64,000 nt of DNA from Periplaneta americana (lineage: Eukaryota; Arthropoda; Insecta; Blattodea; Blattidae): the NCBI RefSeq assembly GCF_040183065.1, contig NC_091125.1, positions 118,220,121 to 118,284,120 on the forward strand, written 5' to 3'. Both the position numbers and the translations under genes were made by a program. Of this stretch, positions 36,801 through 42,628 are shown piece by piece. Within the stretch, counting starts at the first letter, position 1. Each line of letters starts with the position of its first letter. A model generated the notes under the pieces. That model worked only from the letters and a program-made list of their open reading frames with translations. It had not been told where the DNA came from and searched no databases.

Positions 36801-36816
36801 CATCGATCGCCAATAG
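4879..36816 (+). CDS. Sipa1l: SIPA1L-family RapGAP (16 exons, N-terminus missing)
   Basis: Spliced 3' part of a signal-induced proliferation-associated 1-like (SPAR) gene. Exons: 4879-5003, 5683-5921, 7662-7923, 10234-10340, 14705-14839, 16406-16646, 20707-20962, 22350-22465, 24656-24869, 27291-27704, 28974-29133, 30280-30575, 32356-32558, 34744-34929, 35583-35801, 36588-36816. All junctions are GT/AG with compatible phases, giving 1133 residues and a TAG stop. Counting from the first visible residue: Rap_GAP about 1-290 with the RKRHIGND motif that carries the family's catalytic Asn; PDZ about 412-486 with GQLGFHV; S/T/P/N-rich tail about 495-1057; leucine-zipper coiled coil about 1068-1113; end FFQTIDRQ. 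Family knowledge: these proteins stimulate GTP hydrolysis by Rap and act at the cortex, cytoskeleton and junctions. Vertebrate members have several hundred residues before the GAP domain, so N-terminal exons are expected upstream. Orthology to the family is very secure; which vertebrate paralogue is nearest is not resolved here. Confidence 0.96.
5683..5921 (+). CDS. Sipa1l: Sipa1l exon, Rap_GAP domain
   Basis: Acceptor TTTCAG, donor GTGAGT. Encodes [19 protein letters not shown] and [18 protein letters not shown], two of the most conserved segments of RapGAP proteins, then [16 protein letters not shown]. Splits a Thr codon with the next exon (A then CG). The reading frame continues a few codons into the intron (to 5935), but that part is intronic. 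Confidence 0.95.
6063..6275 (+). mobile_element. tRNA-derived SINE, family 1
   Basis: Head with an A-box-like TAGCTCAGGTGGTAGCATG and B-box-like GGGTTCGATTCCTG, then a TTTTTTTTTTCTCTGAG body and the tail block ACCATCTCGTTATCATCA..CC. The same order of blocks is found at 15060-15285, so this is a family and not a tRNA gene. Confidence 0.72.
6748..6836. repeat. (TTA)n microsatellite
   Basis: About 30 uninterrupted TTA/ATT units inside an Sipa1l intron. The leucine run it would encode on + is an artefact. Confidence 0.97.
6930..7230 (-). pseudogene. LINE reverse transcriptase fragment
   Basis: Minus-strand translation gives [10 protein letters not shown] and, after stops and shifts, [19 protein letters not shown], the segment just before the RT catalytic domain of CR1/RTE-like insect LINEs. 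Several frame breaks; a dead fragment joined at about 7247 to a LINE 3' end in the opposite orientation. Confidence 0.7.
7247..7412 (+). mobile_element. LINE 3'-end fragment (degraded)
   Basis: DNA reads GACCAAAGGGAAAAAGACC..., then GGATAATATTAAAATGGA..., matching the coding 3' end at 31500-31670 base by base with scattered changes (families of frames PKGK..LGR, NIKMDL, RDWIN). Ends within AGGCAAGGAACTGG. No intact frame. Confidence 0.75.
7662..7923 (+). CDS. Sipa1l: Sipa1l exon, Rap_GAP catalytic core
   Basis: Acceptor TTTTAG, donor GTAAGA. Encodes [20 protein letters not shown], then [18 protein letters not shown] and [16 protein letters not shown]. The Asn codon at 7790-7792 (HIGND) corresponds to the catalytic 'Asn thumb' known from Rap1GAP-type enzymes, so the protein should be catalytically competent. 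The longest exon of the GAP domain. Confidence 0.96.
7924..8780. other. Intronic sequence, one small SINE scrap
   Basis: 8503-8543 (CGAGGTCCAATGCCGAAAGT and on) matches the minus-strand SINE at 57133 onward. The GAGGGCCCGAAGGCTTGCAC stretch near 8020-8050 looks like dispersed repeat DNA but I cannot delimit it. Nothing else recognised. Confidence 0.4.
8782..9335. mobile_element. MITE with 27-bp inverted ends, TA-flanked
   Basis: Left end CTGGGTGTTCATTTCAAAGT and right end ACTTTGAACTGAACACCCAG are inverse complements apart from few mismatches, and the similarity goes on into GTGTCATG/CATGACAC. TA lies directly outside at 8780-8781 and 9336-9337, as for Tc1/mariner-type insertion. 554 bp, more G+C rich than the intron and without transposase. 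Confidence 0.82.
9674..9829. mobile_element. Short palindromic SINE-like element with 14-bp target duplication
   Basis: Flanked by the direct repeat ACAATTATGAAATG (9660-9673 and 9830-9843). Starts TTTAAATACTATTATAGTCA, whose exact inverse complement follows about 20 bases after the left arm, then TTCATTAATATG and CATCAACGGACGTGTATACG. Outer parts match the element at 28009-28276, but the tRNA-like middle of that copy is missing. Confidence 0.78.
9938..10130 (+). mobile_element. tRNA-derived SINE (degraded)
   Basis: A-box-like AATGGCTAATATAATGGATTG and B-box-like GGGTTTAAATCCTG are spaced as in a tRNA head, followed by TTTTGGGCAGGATTTCTCGG, a common SINE body word. Lies just upstream of an Sipa1l exon. 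Confidence 0.6.
10234..10340 (+). CDS. Sipa1l: Sipa1l exon, Rap_GAP C-terminal part
   Basis: Short 107-base exon after AAAAG and before GTGAGA. First base completes an Arg codon, then [19 protein letters not shown] and [15 protein letters not shown], colinear with the family's VSRSKDVP..FGPPIPKG...FLLAK segment. Donor phase 1. Confidence 0.94.
11677..11752 (-). ncRNA. tRNA-like unit in palindrome, left arm
   Basis: Inverse-complement twin of 12003-12078 with a few substitutions (for example GGTACCTCAG in the D-arm and a CCACGGAAT 3' end). Same degenerate features; not considered a functional tRNA gene. Confidence 0.55.
12003..12078 (+). ncRNA. tRNA-like unit in palindrome, right arm
   Basis: 76 bases folding as a tRNA: GTTCCC/GGAAC acceptor ends, D-arm GGTAGCTCAGTTGGCAGAGC, anticodon stem CTGGT/ACCAG with 7-base loop and GTT at 12038-12040, T-arm CTGGGATCGATACCCGG. 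Position 33 is C, not T, the acceptor stem has a mismatch and the T-loop is ATCGATA. This and the opposed twin argue for a SINE-type relic rather than a working tRNA-Asn. Confidence 0.6.
14040..14054. repeat. Poly-C tract
   Basis: About 15 consecutive C, then AACCCCC, inside an intron of Sipa1l. Rare in this AT-rich DNA; length may be unreliable. Confidence 0.9.
14705..14839 (+). CDS. Sipa1l: Sipa1l exon, end of Rap_GAP domain
   Basis: Acceptor CTTAG, donor GTAAGT. Encodes [20 protein letters not shown] then [10 protein letters not shown], the characteristic end of the RapGAP homology region, followed by a variable stretch. The preceding intron of 4.4 kb houses a LINE and a palindromic insertion. 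Confidence 0.95.
15060..15285 (+). mobile_element. tRNA-derived SINE, family 1
   Basis: Same arrangement as 6063-6275: GTAGTTCAGGCAGTAGGTGC, GGGTTCGTTCCCAC, T-rich body with GAGGTTTTTCTAATTGTAAG, GCGAATGTCAGCTAATTCC, end AAATACCATCACACTGTCAT and GCTAAATAACC. Intronic. Confidence 0.75.
15697..16314 (+). mobile_element. DUF4817-type DNA transposon, non-autonomous
   Basis: Outer ends ATACACCAAAA / TTTTGGTGTAT and long inner arms (about 15775-15895 and 16140-16255, with AAGATATGGCAACATTGCG inverted) delimit a ~618-bp element. The centre on + encodes [20 protein letters not shown] and [19 protein letters not shown], the helix-turn-helix (DUF4817) found at the N-terminus of Tc-like transposases in cockroaches and termites. 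The catalytic part is deleted, so it depends on another copy for movement. Confidence 0.82.
16406..16646 (+). CDS. Sipa1l: Sipa1l exon, GAP-PDZ linker
   Basis: Acceptor CTGCAG, donor GTTGGT. Encodes a basic KKKERVRPR segment, then [19 protein letters not shown] and [19 protein letters not shown], matching the family's CLLGIS...VLIE and CRDVIGWTS block. This forms the conserved segment between GAP and PDZ. Donor GTTGGT is slightly unusual, but phase and homology support it. Confidence 0.93.
17520..18440 (+). pseudogene. Tc/IS630-type transposase pseudogene (DUF4817 group)
   Basis: Frames jump repeatedly. Near 17935-18000 a translation reads [14 protein letters not shown] in one frame and, in the other, [19 protein letters not shown], the block following the first catalytic Asp of this transposase group. 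Further on are [20 protein letters not shown] and, at 18230-18280, [20 protein letters not shown] segments with the third catalytic Asp, then [16 protein letters not shown] at the C-terminus. Many stops; an old copy in an intron. Confidence 0.75.
18485..19229. other. Intronic, no recognised feature
   Basis: AT-rich sequence between transposase and LINE relics. The open frames on both strands near 19016-19222 have no recognisable similarity. Confidence 0.4.
19232..20190 (-). pseudogene. LINE reverse transcriptase C-terminal fragment
   Basis: Minus strand 20164-19730 encodes [35 protein letters not shown] and [20 protein letters not shown], the RT thumb of a jockey/BS-type LINE. 19640-19410 encodes [15 protein letters not shown] and [14 protein letters not shown], its C-terminal tail. 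Followed at about 19232-19262 by repeated ACATATT units, the tail of a 3' end. 5' truncated and broken between the two frames. Confidence 0.82.
20707..20962 (+). CDS. Sipa1l: Sipa1l exon, PDZ domain (first part)
   Basis: Acceptor TTGCAG, donor GTTTGT. Encodes [12 protein letters not shown] (family: FYERGECV), a helical stretch [16 protein letters not shown], then [19 protein letters not shown] and the [11 protein letters not shown] end of the first PDZ half. GQLGF is the carboxylate-binding loop. G+C is far above that of the flanking introns. Confidence 0.95.
21037..21260 (+). mobile_element. SINE-like repeat
   Basis: Contains GGTGGATACTATGCTAGTGG and a B-box-like GGATTCAAACCCAGCC, a T-rich body and CTCCAGGAGGCAAGTAAAGC. 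The head resembles the 28553-28705 segment (GTGGTCTAGTAGCTACTATG). Follows an Sipa1l exon. Confidence 0.5.
21430..21992 (-). pseudogene. LINE RT C-terminal fragment (second family)
   Basis: Minus strand gives [37 protein letters not shown] and, shifted, [20 protein letters not shown], then RGRRRYQM: the end of insect endonuclease/reverse-transcriptase proteins, where ALYGAETWT and GH.LRRN.L are hallmark blocks. Frame breaks near 21660. Intronic. Confidence 0.82.
22350..22465 (+). CDS. Sipa1l: Sipa1l exon, PDZ domain (second part)
   Basis: Acceptor TTTGCAG, donor GTTAGT, phase 0 to phase 2. Encodes [20 protein letters not shown] followed by [16 protein letters not shown], colinear with the family's [20 protein letters not shown]. 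Completes the PDZ fold begun in the previous exon. Confidence 0.95.
22466..23336. other. Intronic, no recognised feature
   Basis: AT-rich with pyrimidine-rich stretches (CTCTTTC words near 22740-22830). No exon or repeat boundary found. Confidence 0.4.
23338..24025 (+). mobile_element. Internally deleted mariner element
   Basis: Ends CGAGGGTCATTTCATAAGTC and GACTTATGAAATGACCCTCG are perfect inverse complements (27-28 bp with ATGGCAA/TTGCCAT). On +, 23525 onward reads [14 protein letters not shown], a mariner transposase start, fused directly to [20 protein letters not shown], the block with the third catalytic Asp position (here Asn in CNFD), and VLENYIEG. About 700 bp of the middle of the gene is missing, so it is a MITE-like derivative. 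Confidence 0.88.
24656..24869 (+). CDS. Sipa1l: Sipa1l exon, post-PDZ serine-rich tail
   Basis: Acceptor TGTAG, donor GTTTGT. Encodes [20 protein letters not shown] followed by a basic, Ser-rich [20 protein letters not shown]. The GC-S motif right after the PDZ resembles the family's RRGCSE. Less conserved than the domains, but the frame is continuous on both sides. Confidence 0.88.
24870..25130. other. Intron start, no recognised feature
   Basis: The open frame that runs on from the preceding exon is not supported past the donor at 24870. Confidence 0.35.
25131..25375 (+). mobile_element. tRNA-derived SINE, family 2
   Basis: Head with CTAACAGCTAAGTGTTGGCT and B-box GAGTTCGAATCCCA, then GGGGGAAAGGAACTGGCCAC, TATTATCTCCTGGGCTAGTT, GCCTCATAAGTGTTGCC, and end CTTCGGACAGTTGACTAAAC. 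The 3' half recurs at 33902-34016 (minus) and 63345-63472 (plus). Confidence 0.8.
25376..27290. other. Intronic, mostly unrecognised
   Basis: 26347-26430 has a tRNA-like head (TAGCATAGGTGGCTTAAGC, AGGTTCGAATCTCCT), probably another SINE. No coding feature. Confidence 0.4.
27291..27704 (+). CDS. Sipa1l: Sipa1l exon, tail with [12 protein letters not shown] motif
   Basis: Longest exon (414 bases, phase 0 at both ends). Begins [20 protein letters not shown]; the family has a similar TLTSSSSGNSG..SDDRWF stretch, which anchors it. The rest is Pro/Ser rich ([15 protein letters not shown]) and predicted disordered, a likely site for phosphorylation and SH3-type contacts (inference). Acceptor CATAG, donor GTGAGA. 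Confidence 0.92.
27705..27995. other. Intron with short CAC/CAT-rich stretch
   Basis: ATCATCACCATCACCACCAC near 27841-27862 is a minor simple repeat. Nothing else recognised. Confidence 0.4.
28009..28276 (-). mobile_element. tRNA-containing SINE-like element with 13-bp target duplication
   Basis: Flanked by TGTAATTTTTATG at 27996-28008 and 28277-28289. Outer parts match 9674-9829. The middle (28066-28142) on the minus strand is tRNA-like: TAGCTCAGTGGTAGAGCGC as A box, CCTG/CAGG anticodon stem and GGCTCAAATCCCG as B box. The full-length relative of the shorter palindromic copy. Confidence 0.78.
28553..28705 (+). mobile_element. SINE-like repeat
   Basis: GTGGTCTAGTAGCTACTATG then AAGATCGAACTTGG, with GACATCTTTCAGGAGAGAAA downstream. 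Resembles the head at 21037. Boundaries uncertain. Confidence 0.45.
28974..29133 (+). CDS. Sipa1l: Sipa1l exon, serine-rich tail
   Basis: Acceptor TTGCAG, donor GTAGCA, phase 0 to 1. Encodes [20 protein letters not shown] and [18 protein letters not shown]. Low-complexity, probably disordered; identified by frame continuity, splice sites and higher G+C than its flanks. Confidence 0.88.
29134..30279. other. Intron, no recognised feature
   Basis: AT-rich, without domain-bearing frames, repeat ends or simple repeats of note. Confidence 0.45.
30280..30575 (+). CDS. Sipa1l: Sipa1l exon, tail with [13 protein letters not shown] motif
   Basis: Acceptor TTGCAG, donor GTTTGT, phase 1 to 0. Starts [20 protein letters not shown], a basic and Ser-rich stretch, and ends [20 protein letters not shown], a conserved short helix-forming motif of the SIPA1L tail. 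Predicted disordered before the motif. Confidence 0.92.
31107..31695 (+). pseudogene. 5'-truncated LINE, C-terminal 190 codons intact
   Basis: Open frame 31107-31679: [55 protein letters not shown] and [20 protein letters not shown], ending RVAMNLRVP and stop, then AAGCCAATAAGTAAGTAGT. This is the end of the RT protein of a LINE that is very abundant in cockroaches. Upstream sequence does not continue the frame, which fits 5' truncation on insertion. No stop inside, so a fairly young copy. Same sense as Sipa1l, in an intron. Confidence 0.88.
31697..31900 (+). mobile_element. SINE with (ATT)n tail
   Basis: ATGCACTTGGGTTACAAAAG, GGCATACCTCCATTCTGGTT, GGATGATCGTTCACCTCTGC, TTCGGCATGTGACTGAGGAG and GCTGTAGCACCATGGATTAT form a repeat known to me from several insect genomes; tail (ATT)6. 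Directly follows the LINE end. Confidence 0.65.
32356..32558 (+). CDS. Sipa1l: Sipa1l exon, tail
   Basis: Acceptor TTACAG, donor GTGAGT, phase 0 to 2. Encodes [20 protein letters not shown], then [17 protein letters not shown] and a Pro-rich end. RSRSRENL could be a basophilic kinase or 14-3-3 type site (inference). The last 19 bases are nearly repeated at the start of the next exon. Confidence 0.88.
32885..33075. repeat. Diverged tandem duplication, ~118-bp spacing
   Basis: Two segments, from about 32892 and 33010, share GAA.GAAA..TTGAAAG/GCAAAGTGCAT.. then CTGG.AGGGAAAT..AGTTG and ATTTTATATTGTA. Probably the untranslated leader of the LINE that follows. Confidence 0.55.
33221..33840 (+). 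pseudogene. LINE ORF1 fragment with decayed 2A-like motif
   Basis: 33221-33571 begins [20 protein letters not shown], then a hydrophobic [28 protein letters not shown] lines up with the G.E.NPGP end of 2A-like peptides known in some LINE ORF1 proteins, with Pro changed to Arg. A helical, coiled-coil-like [20 protein letters not shown] follows. After a short repeat insertion (33527-33603) the frame picks up as [20 protein letters not shown], a typical ORF1 continuation, then stops. Intronic. Confidence 0.72.
33527..33603. repeat. Dispersed short repeat (copy 1)
   Basis: AATCTTCTTAATGTATCCAG ... TGACAACATAAGGTCCACTA ... CTACTGTAA matches 42551-42628 with few changes and interrupts the LINE ORF1 frame. 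Preceded by (AATC)n. Confidence 0.75.
33902..34016 (-). mobile_element. SINE family 2, 3' fragment
   Basis: Inverse complement of the tail of 25131-25375: GTTTAGTCAACTGATCGAAG, then GATAATGGGGTAGGGTGGCC and AGTTCCTTTCC. Head absent. Confidence 0.8.
34744..34929 (+). CDS. Sipa1l: Sipa1l exon, tail
   Basis: Acceptor TTTTAG, donor GTAATA. Encodes [18 protein letters not shown] then [19 protein letters not shown] and ends [10 protein letters not shown] run of Ser and Asn codons (AGT/AAT/AAC) suggests replication-slippage growth. Frame is continuous with both neighbours. Confidence 0.87.
34930..35582. other. Intron, no recognised feature
   Basis: A-rich stretches near 35280-35330, nothing else. 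Confidence 0.4.
35583..35801 (+). CDS. Sipa1l: Sipa1l exon, DWPSLVDTA segment
   Basis: Acceptor TCATAG, donor GTAAGT. Encodes [20 protein letters not shown], then [14 protein letters not shown], matching the family's DW..LV.TA block near the C-terminus, then an acidic helical segment [12 protein letters not shown]. Confidence 0.91.
36588..36816 (+). CDS. Sipa1l: Sipa1l last coding exon, C-terminal coiled coil
   Basis: Acceptor ATACAG. Encodes [20 protein letters not shown] and [20 protein letters not shown], a strongly heptad-patterned leucine zipper, then [15 protein letters not shown] and TAG at 36814-36816. Vertebrate members end in a near-identical LRR.TEWFF.TIDKQ. The coiled coil probably mediates dimerisation (inference from the family). 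Confidence 0.96.
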
Positions 36817-38130
36817 AAGGCAACATCTAACAAAGAGGAGGCAATGAGAATTAACCCCAAATACGACATAAACATACTATTCAAAGAAACCATAAACAAT
36901 TTAAAATTAAACACAAAATTAGAAGTTTGTAGTAAGCTCTAACCTTTTCAGGCCAACTTTCCCCTCTTCTTCTTTATGGATAGGCTTGTAGCCTGTTCCA
37001 GCTTCATCAATCCATAGATAATTTTAAGTCATAATTAGAGATCCAACCATGTGATATAATCAGTTTGAGATTTGAGATGTTAGTTGTGATACGGTTATGG
37101 GTATATAAACTGTTACAGAAGGAAATGTCTCCAGTGTTTTAAAACTACTTTTGTTTTCCAATGGCCTTTTTGTATCCTGCAACAAATAATTATATTAAAT
37201 ACTAATTTTGCTATGGAGCTCACATTTATTATACATCAAAATCATAAGTCAGCTATTCATAATACTTCAGTAGTACACTAATGTAAGATAGGAGACCATT
37301 AATTTCTTTTAACAAAAAACTGGTAATGCTCTTTCAAAGCAAATTGTTCGACATAGGAGAAATTGTAATACGATTTTTGTCCCAGTAAAAATTGACTGAA
37401 TTACATATATAACTGAAGTTTATATAGCCTACCAGAATCTATTTCATCTCGAACATGAGTTGCACCTGTATATATAACCTTTCAGGTTTTTAATATTGCT
37501 TTTGATTCCTTTCAAATTGTTATTTATTTTTGACTGGTTGGTGCTTATAATTACGTTTTCATTGCATATCATACTATTTCTGAAGCTTGGTTATGTTTAT
37601 GTCATGTTTTGGTTTAATTTTCATTGTGAATGAAGCAGTACACACCAAAGTATTCACAATTGCATATGCAATAGTCTGTCTTGTCTGAGAGATTCTTTTT
37701 TTTTTTTTCTCTCTCTTTAAATTGGAGCTGAGAGACACTAGATTGTCATTATTACATATCTGACATTCTGTCCTCCCATTACTCTTTCACCTCAAATCTG
37801 AGCATAGTCTCTGAAACTGAAATCAGACCAATGGTTAAATGGAGATCCTGTGGACTGTTATCCTGTAACATAAGTATCATAAACGTAGGTAGTTCCAAAG
37901 TTTACAAAATCTTTGGCGCCATTAATATGAGGTCCTTGAGAAGGGGGAGGGGTGAAATTCCTTGGTTCTGCGAGGAATTAAATGCATATCCTTTCAGTTT
38001 TACTTTGAGAATAATAATACTAACACATTTCATTTAACATTAATTTGCTTCACTATCTTCAGAAGTATGTCTATTGTAATACATACAAGCAGTTGCCTGG
38101 AGATGTGCACAAATTACATGTAATAATAAA
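36817..38130 (+). other. Probable Sipa1l 3' UTR with candidate poly(A) signals
   Basis: Non-coding sequence directly after the stop codon. ATTAAA at 37194-37199 and AATAAA at 38125-38130 are possible polyadenylation signals. The true 3' end cannot be fixed from sequence alone, and such hexamers are frequent in AT-rich DNA. Confidence 0.35.
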
Positions 38131-40228
38131 AGGTGTTCTGTTATGACCAATATGAATCATTTATTGGCAAGCAAATTGTGAGCTCCCAATAAGAACACGA
38201 ATCACTGAAGGGAAGGGCCAATTTTCAATAGAACATCTTATATTTCTCCTATATCTGAAATAATATATTTGTATACACTGACACTGTTAGCTGAATGCAT
38301 AAAGGATTGACTTTTCACGTTGGTAACCTGGGTTCACTCCTTGGGTTGTTCTAAACTTTTTTTGCATATATATGTCATTGTTTTGAAATTCTTTCTATCT
38401 TCTTGACATGGTGCTTCCACTTGTAATTTTGGTTAAATTCCAAACTTGGTTGTGTTCTTAATCGCTGCGTTTATGATCCATGTGTGAACATCTGGGATAT
38501 ATCTCATTGTTTCGCGTTTATGTTTGTATTATTTGTATTTAGTTAGCCAGCAGTATATGCATTCTCTTGTATTTGTGTTCAACATGTTACAATTGATAAT
38601 TTAATAACTTATAGGTTGATTAATCGCTATTTTGTTTTAATTTATTGTCCACGAAATAATGGTCATGAGAGTAAAGAACTAGCAAATAGGATCATTGAGA
38701 AAATCTCCCTACATTTGTTAATTTTTTTCTCTTGGACAAACTATTATTTGAGCCTGAGAGTCGAAGTCGGACCACATGAAAAGAAAACGAATAATTTACG
38801 TAATTGTGTCTTTCTCATAATCTATCGAACACAGTATAGTATTAATTGCATTTTTGAATTCAAAGGTCATCTTGCAAAGACTGTATATTGGCTTTCCCAA
38901 AATGTTTCCCATGGAACAGCTTTGAAGTTGTGTTAAGAGTAATTTCTATACTTTCTTTTCATCAAGATCTTACATTTCTGTATGAAGTTACATTGAATTT
39001 AAAATCTCTGACACATTATTGTGTTTGAACATTTGACAGTCGTTTGGTGAAATGCAACAATTCATTGTATGTAGTTCGAATCTAAGTGCTCACACAGCTC
39101 TAATTTAAAGAACCCAACGAAAGTGCAATATGATCTTAGAATATCTCCAATCCATTCCAATTTGTATGTATAAGAAATACGTAGGTACAGTACTAGAATT
39201 GTATACTTAATTTCTTTACTTTCTGTGCTCCGTCAAATCAAACAATTTTCCACTTTTAATGTTAAGCTCTGCATATACATTTTTTATATCTCCGTCCGCT
39301 TTTCAAGTTTTGAAAAATAAACATAAAAAATGCAAGAATAATACTTGTACCGCCTTACAAGATATCCACGTCAATTGCAGAACACCAATTATGTCAGATA
39401 TTTTGTATATGCTATTGAATGAAAATCATCCAGTATTAATTACAACTATAGATTAAAGTGTAGATTAATGCTTTGTTAAATTGACAGAACCAGAACTGTA
39501 GCATTTGTACATAAATATAAAATATTGGTTATTGGTTTATGATCATAACAAGTTTCGCCTTATTCTTTGTAAATATATATATACATCATAAACTGCATTT
39601 CATTTTGATTTTATTATTATATTTATATGTAGTAATCACGTGCTAGAATATACAGATTTACAAATTATAACAGAGTTACCAGACGTTAATAGTGGGTGTA
39701 TTTTTGTGAGTTGAGTGTTTTAAAACAAATGACTCTCTTATATAATGCTGCACACAGTTTACAACGTGACTGCATTTATTAAATGTATGCTTCAAACCAA
39801 TTTGAAGTTCGAGACATGACATAAAAGGTATTATATCTAAGTGATATTCGTATGCATTTTTCATTAGAAAAAGTTTTCTTGTTTGGTCATTCATTATTGT
39901 AGCTTATTTCCATATTTTAACGAATGAATGAATGAATTAATTAGGTTCAGTTGTTGACTGACTGGCACTGTTACAAAAAAACAATTGAAGAGTCCGCTGC
40001 AAGAATGATGGATGTCACTTTCTTGTCGAAAATGAACTAAGACTGTCAATGCATAGCTTAAGACATATAGAATGTACATACAGAATTATGTGGCATTAAC
40101 ACTGATAGTCATTGTCCAGTAATGATCGGAAAATCACAGTTAAGCTTTGAGCGCTAAGCATTTCAAACTTTCAATTGCTTCTCCTGCAAAATGTATTCCA
40201 AATGACATCCATCATTCTTGCAGTGGAC
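38131..40228. other. Downstream flank, nearly featureless
   Basis: 38284-38350 is a SINE-head fragment (GTTAGCTGAATGCATAAAGG, TAACCTGGGTTCACTCC) like 40229. No gene recognised. Part may still be 3' UTR if a distal poly(A) site is used. Confidence 0.4.
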
Positions 40229-40399
40229 TTTTCAATTGTGATGGAACATGAAGCCGAATGGTTAGAGCACTTTTCACGCTGGTAACCTGGGTTCGAAACC
40301 TGGCGGGTCCAACTGGAATTTTTGGTAGACAAAGATGGTGTTTGTGTAGGTTTTCGCTGGGTACTTCCATTTTCCTTACCAGCATTTCACCATTTCTCC

Positions 40400-40465
<66 letters not shown>

Positions 40466-40484
40466 CATCATCATCATCATATGA
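40229..40484 (+). mobile_element. tRNA-derived SINE with (AAT)n(CAT)n tail
   Basis: Head GCCGAATGGTTAGAGCACTT and GGGTTCGAAACCTGG (A and B boxes), body AACTGGAATTTTTGGTAGAC..., then an (AAT)n run from 40401 to about 40464 and (CAT)n to 40480. The microsatellite is probably the expanded SINE tail. Confidence 0.72.
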
Positions 40485-40648
40485 TGTTACATAGTTTGTC
40501 TCCTATGTTCACCAAGGGCAATGCCTTTTTGGTGGCTGAAAGAACTAAAAGCTTCGGAACATTGCCCACTAGATGGGTACATGATTTATTTTTGCGAAAT
40601 AACAATTATTATTAATACAACATAAAGTTTAATTATTAGTAGACTACA

Positions 40649-40673
40649 TTTTTTTTTTTTTTTTTTTTTTTTT
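40649..40673. repeat. Poly-T tract
   Basis: About 25 T; could be the tail of a minus-strand retroelement, but no body is recognised next to it. Confidence 0.85.
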
Positions 40674-40679
40674 AAGAGT

Positions 40680-41836
40680 GAAGACAGAATTTCGCTGGAT
40701 GGTAAAACATGCACACGATGTTGGTAAACTTTATCAACACAGATTTATGTTGCACCATATCATTCACATTCTGCAGTTAAATGGATTACAGGAATTTGTG
40801 CATGGTCCCTCATTATGCTTCTTCTTGACTGAAGGTAATAATTACTAATATATATATATATATTTTTTTTTTTTGTACTTTCAGAACCAGTTTTAGTTGT
40901 TTATTTAATATTTAATTGATTGATAACTGATGGAATATATATACTATAAAATTTTTTCTTGCGAAAAGAATTTTAATTTTCTTTTGGCCTGACTCTTTTG
41001 TTCATTCACCATTACTAGCTGGATTTGTGAGATAATCACTAGCAGTAAGAAGTTGTCCAATTGGAGTTACAGTGCCAAACTTGGCAACTCTGTCCCTTTC
41101 CTTGGAAATGATGTATATAATACAGTTTCAGTCTTATGGTACCTGCAGTAACTTTGTTAGCAATTTGAAGCATATATGTTCCATTTATCTTGCTAACTAA
41201 TGCTGAGTTTGTGGCATAAAACCATCAACTTGCTTACTTTCCAGTATTCCTCCTACACAGTGTTTCATATTTGAGTGTGATGTAGCAAAAAGATAACTGT
41301 TACAACGCATACACCATATTTTTATGTTATGGTGTTCATATCACCTATGCATAACCCCAAAAATATTTGGAGAACTACACCTGCCGTTGGCTAGTGGTCA
41401 TATCACCTAGCCAGGAGGAGTGTTGGACAGCTCCATCAACTATATCCCACTTCACCACTTATGAGATGCTAATGCATGCCTTGTCTTGCTGAAGGCATGC
41501 TGAAATGGGATTTCCTCATTTTTGGTGGAACAATATTATTATACCGCTATGACTTGGTCCTCAGAACCTCATTTGTTAAAAACAGATTGCATTGCGGGAA
41601 GGTGAAAATGGGATTTGAGCAGTAGAGGTTATGGAATGCACTTTTTTTACACTTTGCAACTTATGTTCCATTTATGAATGTAATAATTTTCATATTGTTT
41701 TTTATTTCTCGGTCTGTGTTCAGCTCAACTAACTGGTCTTATGCAAAACCTGAGAATAATAGATTTGTAGAGAAGGTAATAAATATAATTTCGTAATTTT
41801 GAAATGAGATTGACGTTATGGTCATGATGATGCTGA
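40680..41836. other. No recognised gene
   Basis: AT-rich; short (TA)n near 40850. 41380-41530 has SINE-like words (GTTGGCTAGTGGTCATATCA) but no clear boundaries. Confidence 0.4.

Positions 41837-41926
<90 letters not shown>
41837..41926. repeat. (ATT)n microsatellite
   Basis: About 30 uninterrupted ATT units, followed by a short (AAT)n inverse stretch at 41946-41962 that could form a hairpin with it. Confidence 0.97.
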
Positions 41927-41927
<1 letters not shown>

Positions 41928-42550
41928 GTAATAATTATGATGATAATAATAATAATAATTTAATTAAATTTATCTAAAAATTCCATTTATACTCTAATGT
42001 TTTCTGTGCAATTGACATTTCAAAAGTTAAGTCAACCATTATCACCAGGTGATGAAAAAAGAGCAACAGCCAATTGGGATTGTTTCTAGCAATTTCTCTT
42101 GACTGGCAGACATATAGAAATTTTAAAGTTCCATGAAAGGATAACATGCAATTACTCAATTGTTTGATAGTTACTGGGATAAAATGATTATGTCGATGAC
42201 AGTGATGAATCATTTTAATGGAAATTAGTGTAGTGATGGAAAATTGGAGAAATGGGACTGTTCATGACCAGACTAAATTGAACATTATGGTATTCATGCT
42301 GCATTGTGGTGGTGGAGGAGATCCTTCTCTAATTGGCGTTTATAATATTTTGGAAATTACAACTACCTAAGAATCCCGCTGGTACTGCTAAAACTTTGTG
42401 GAAATACTTGCTAGATTTTTGCGATACACAAATGAACATAGACTCTAAAAATAAATAACACAAGAAAGTTCTTATCATACATATTCCGAAATAATAAATC
42501 CTGAGAAGTATATTTGTTCGTTATAAATCATACACATAAATGAGTACTTA

Positions 42551-42628
42551 AATCAGTCAATCTTTTTAATGTATCAAGCTGTTTCCTGACAACATAAGAT
42601 CCACTATAGTCCACTGTAATCTTTTCAG
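42551..42628. repeat. Dispersed short repeat (copy 2)
   Basis: CAATCTTTTTAATGTATCAA, GACAACATAAGATCCACTAT, AGTCCACTGTAA; same order as 33527-33603. Confidence 0.75.

Noticed and set aside
40322..40615. Poly-asparagine/histidine protein
   Set aside because: Translation of the (AAT)n(CAT)n tail of a SINE.
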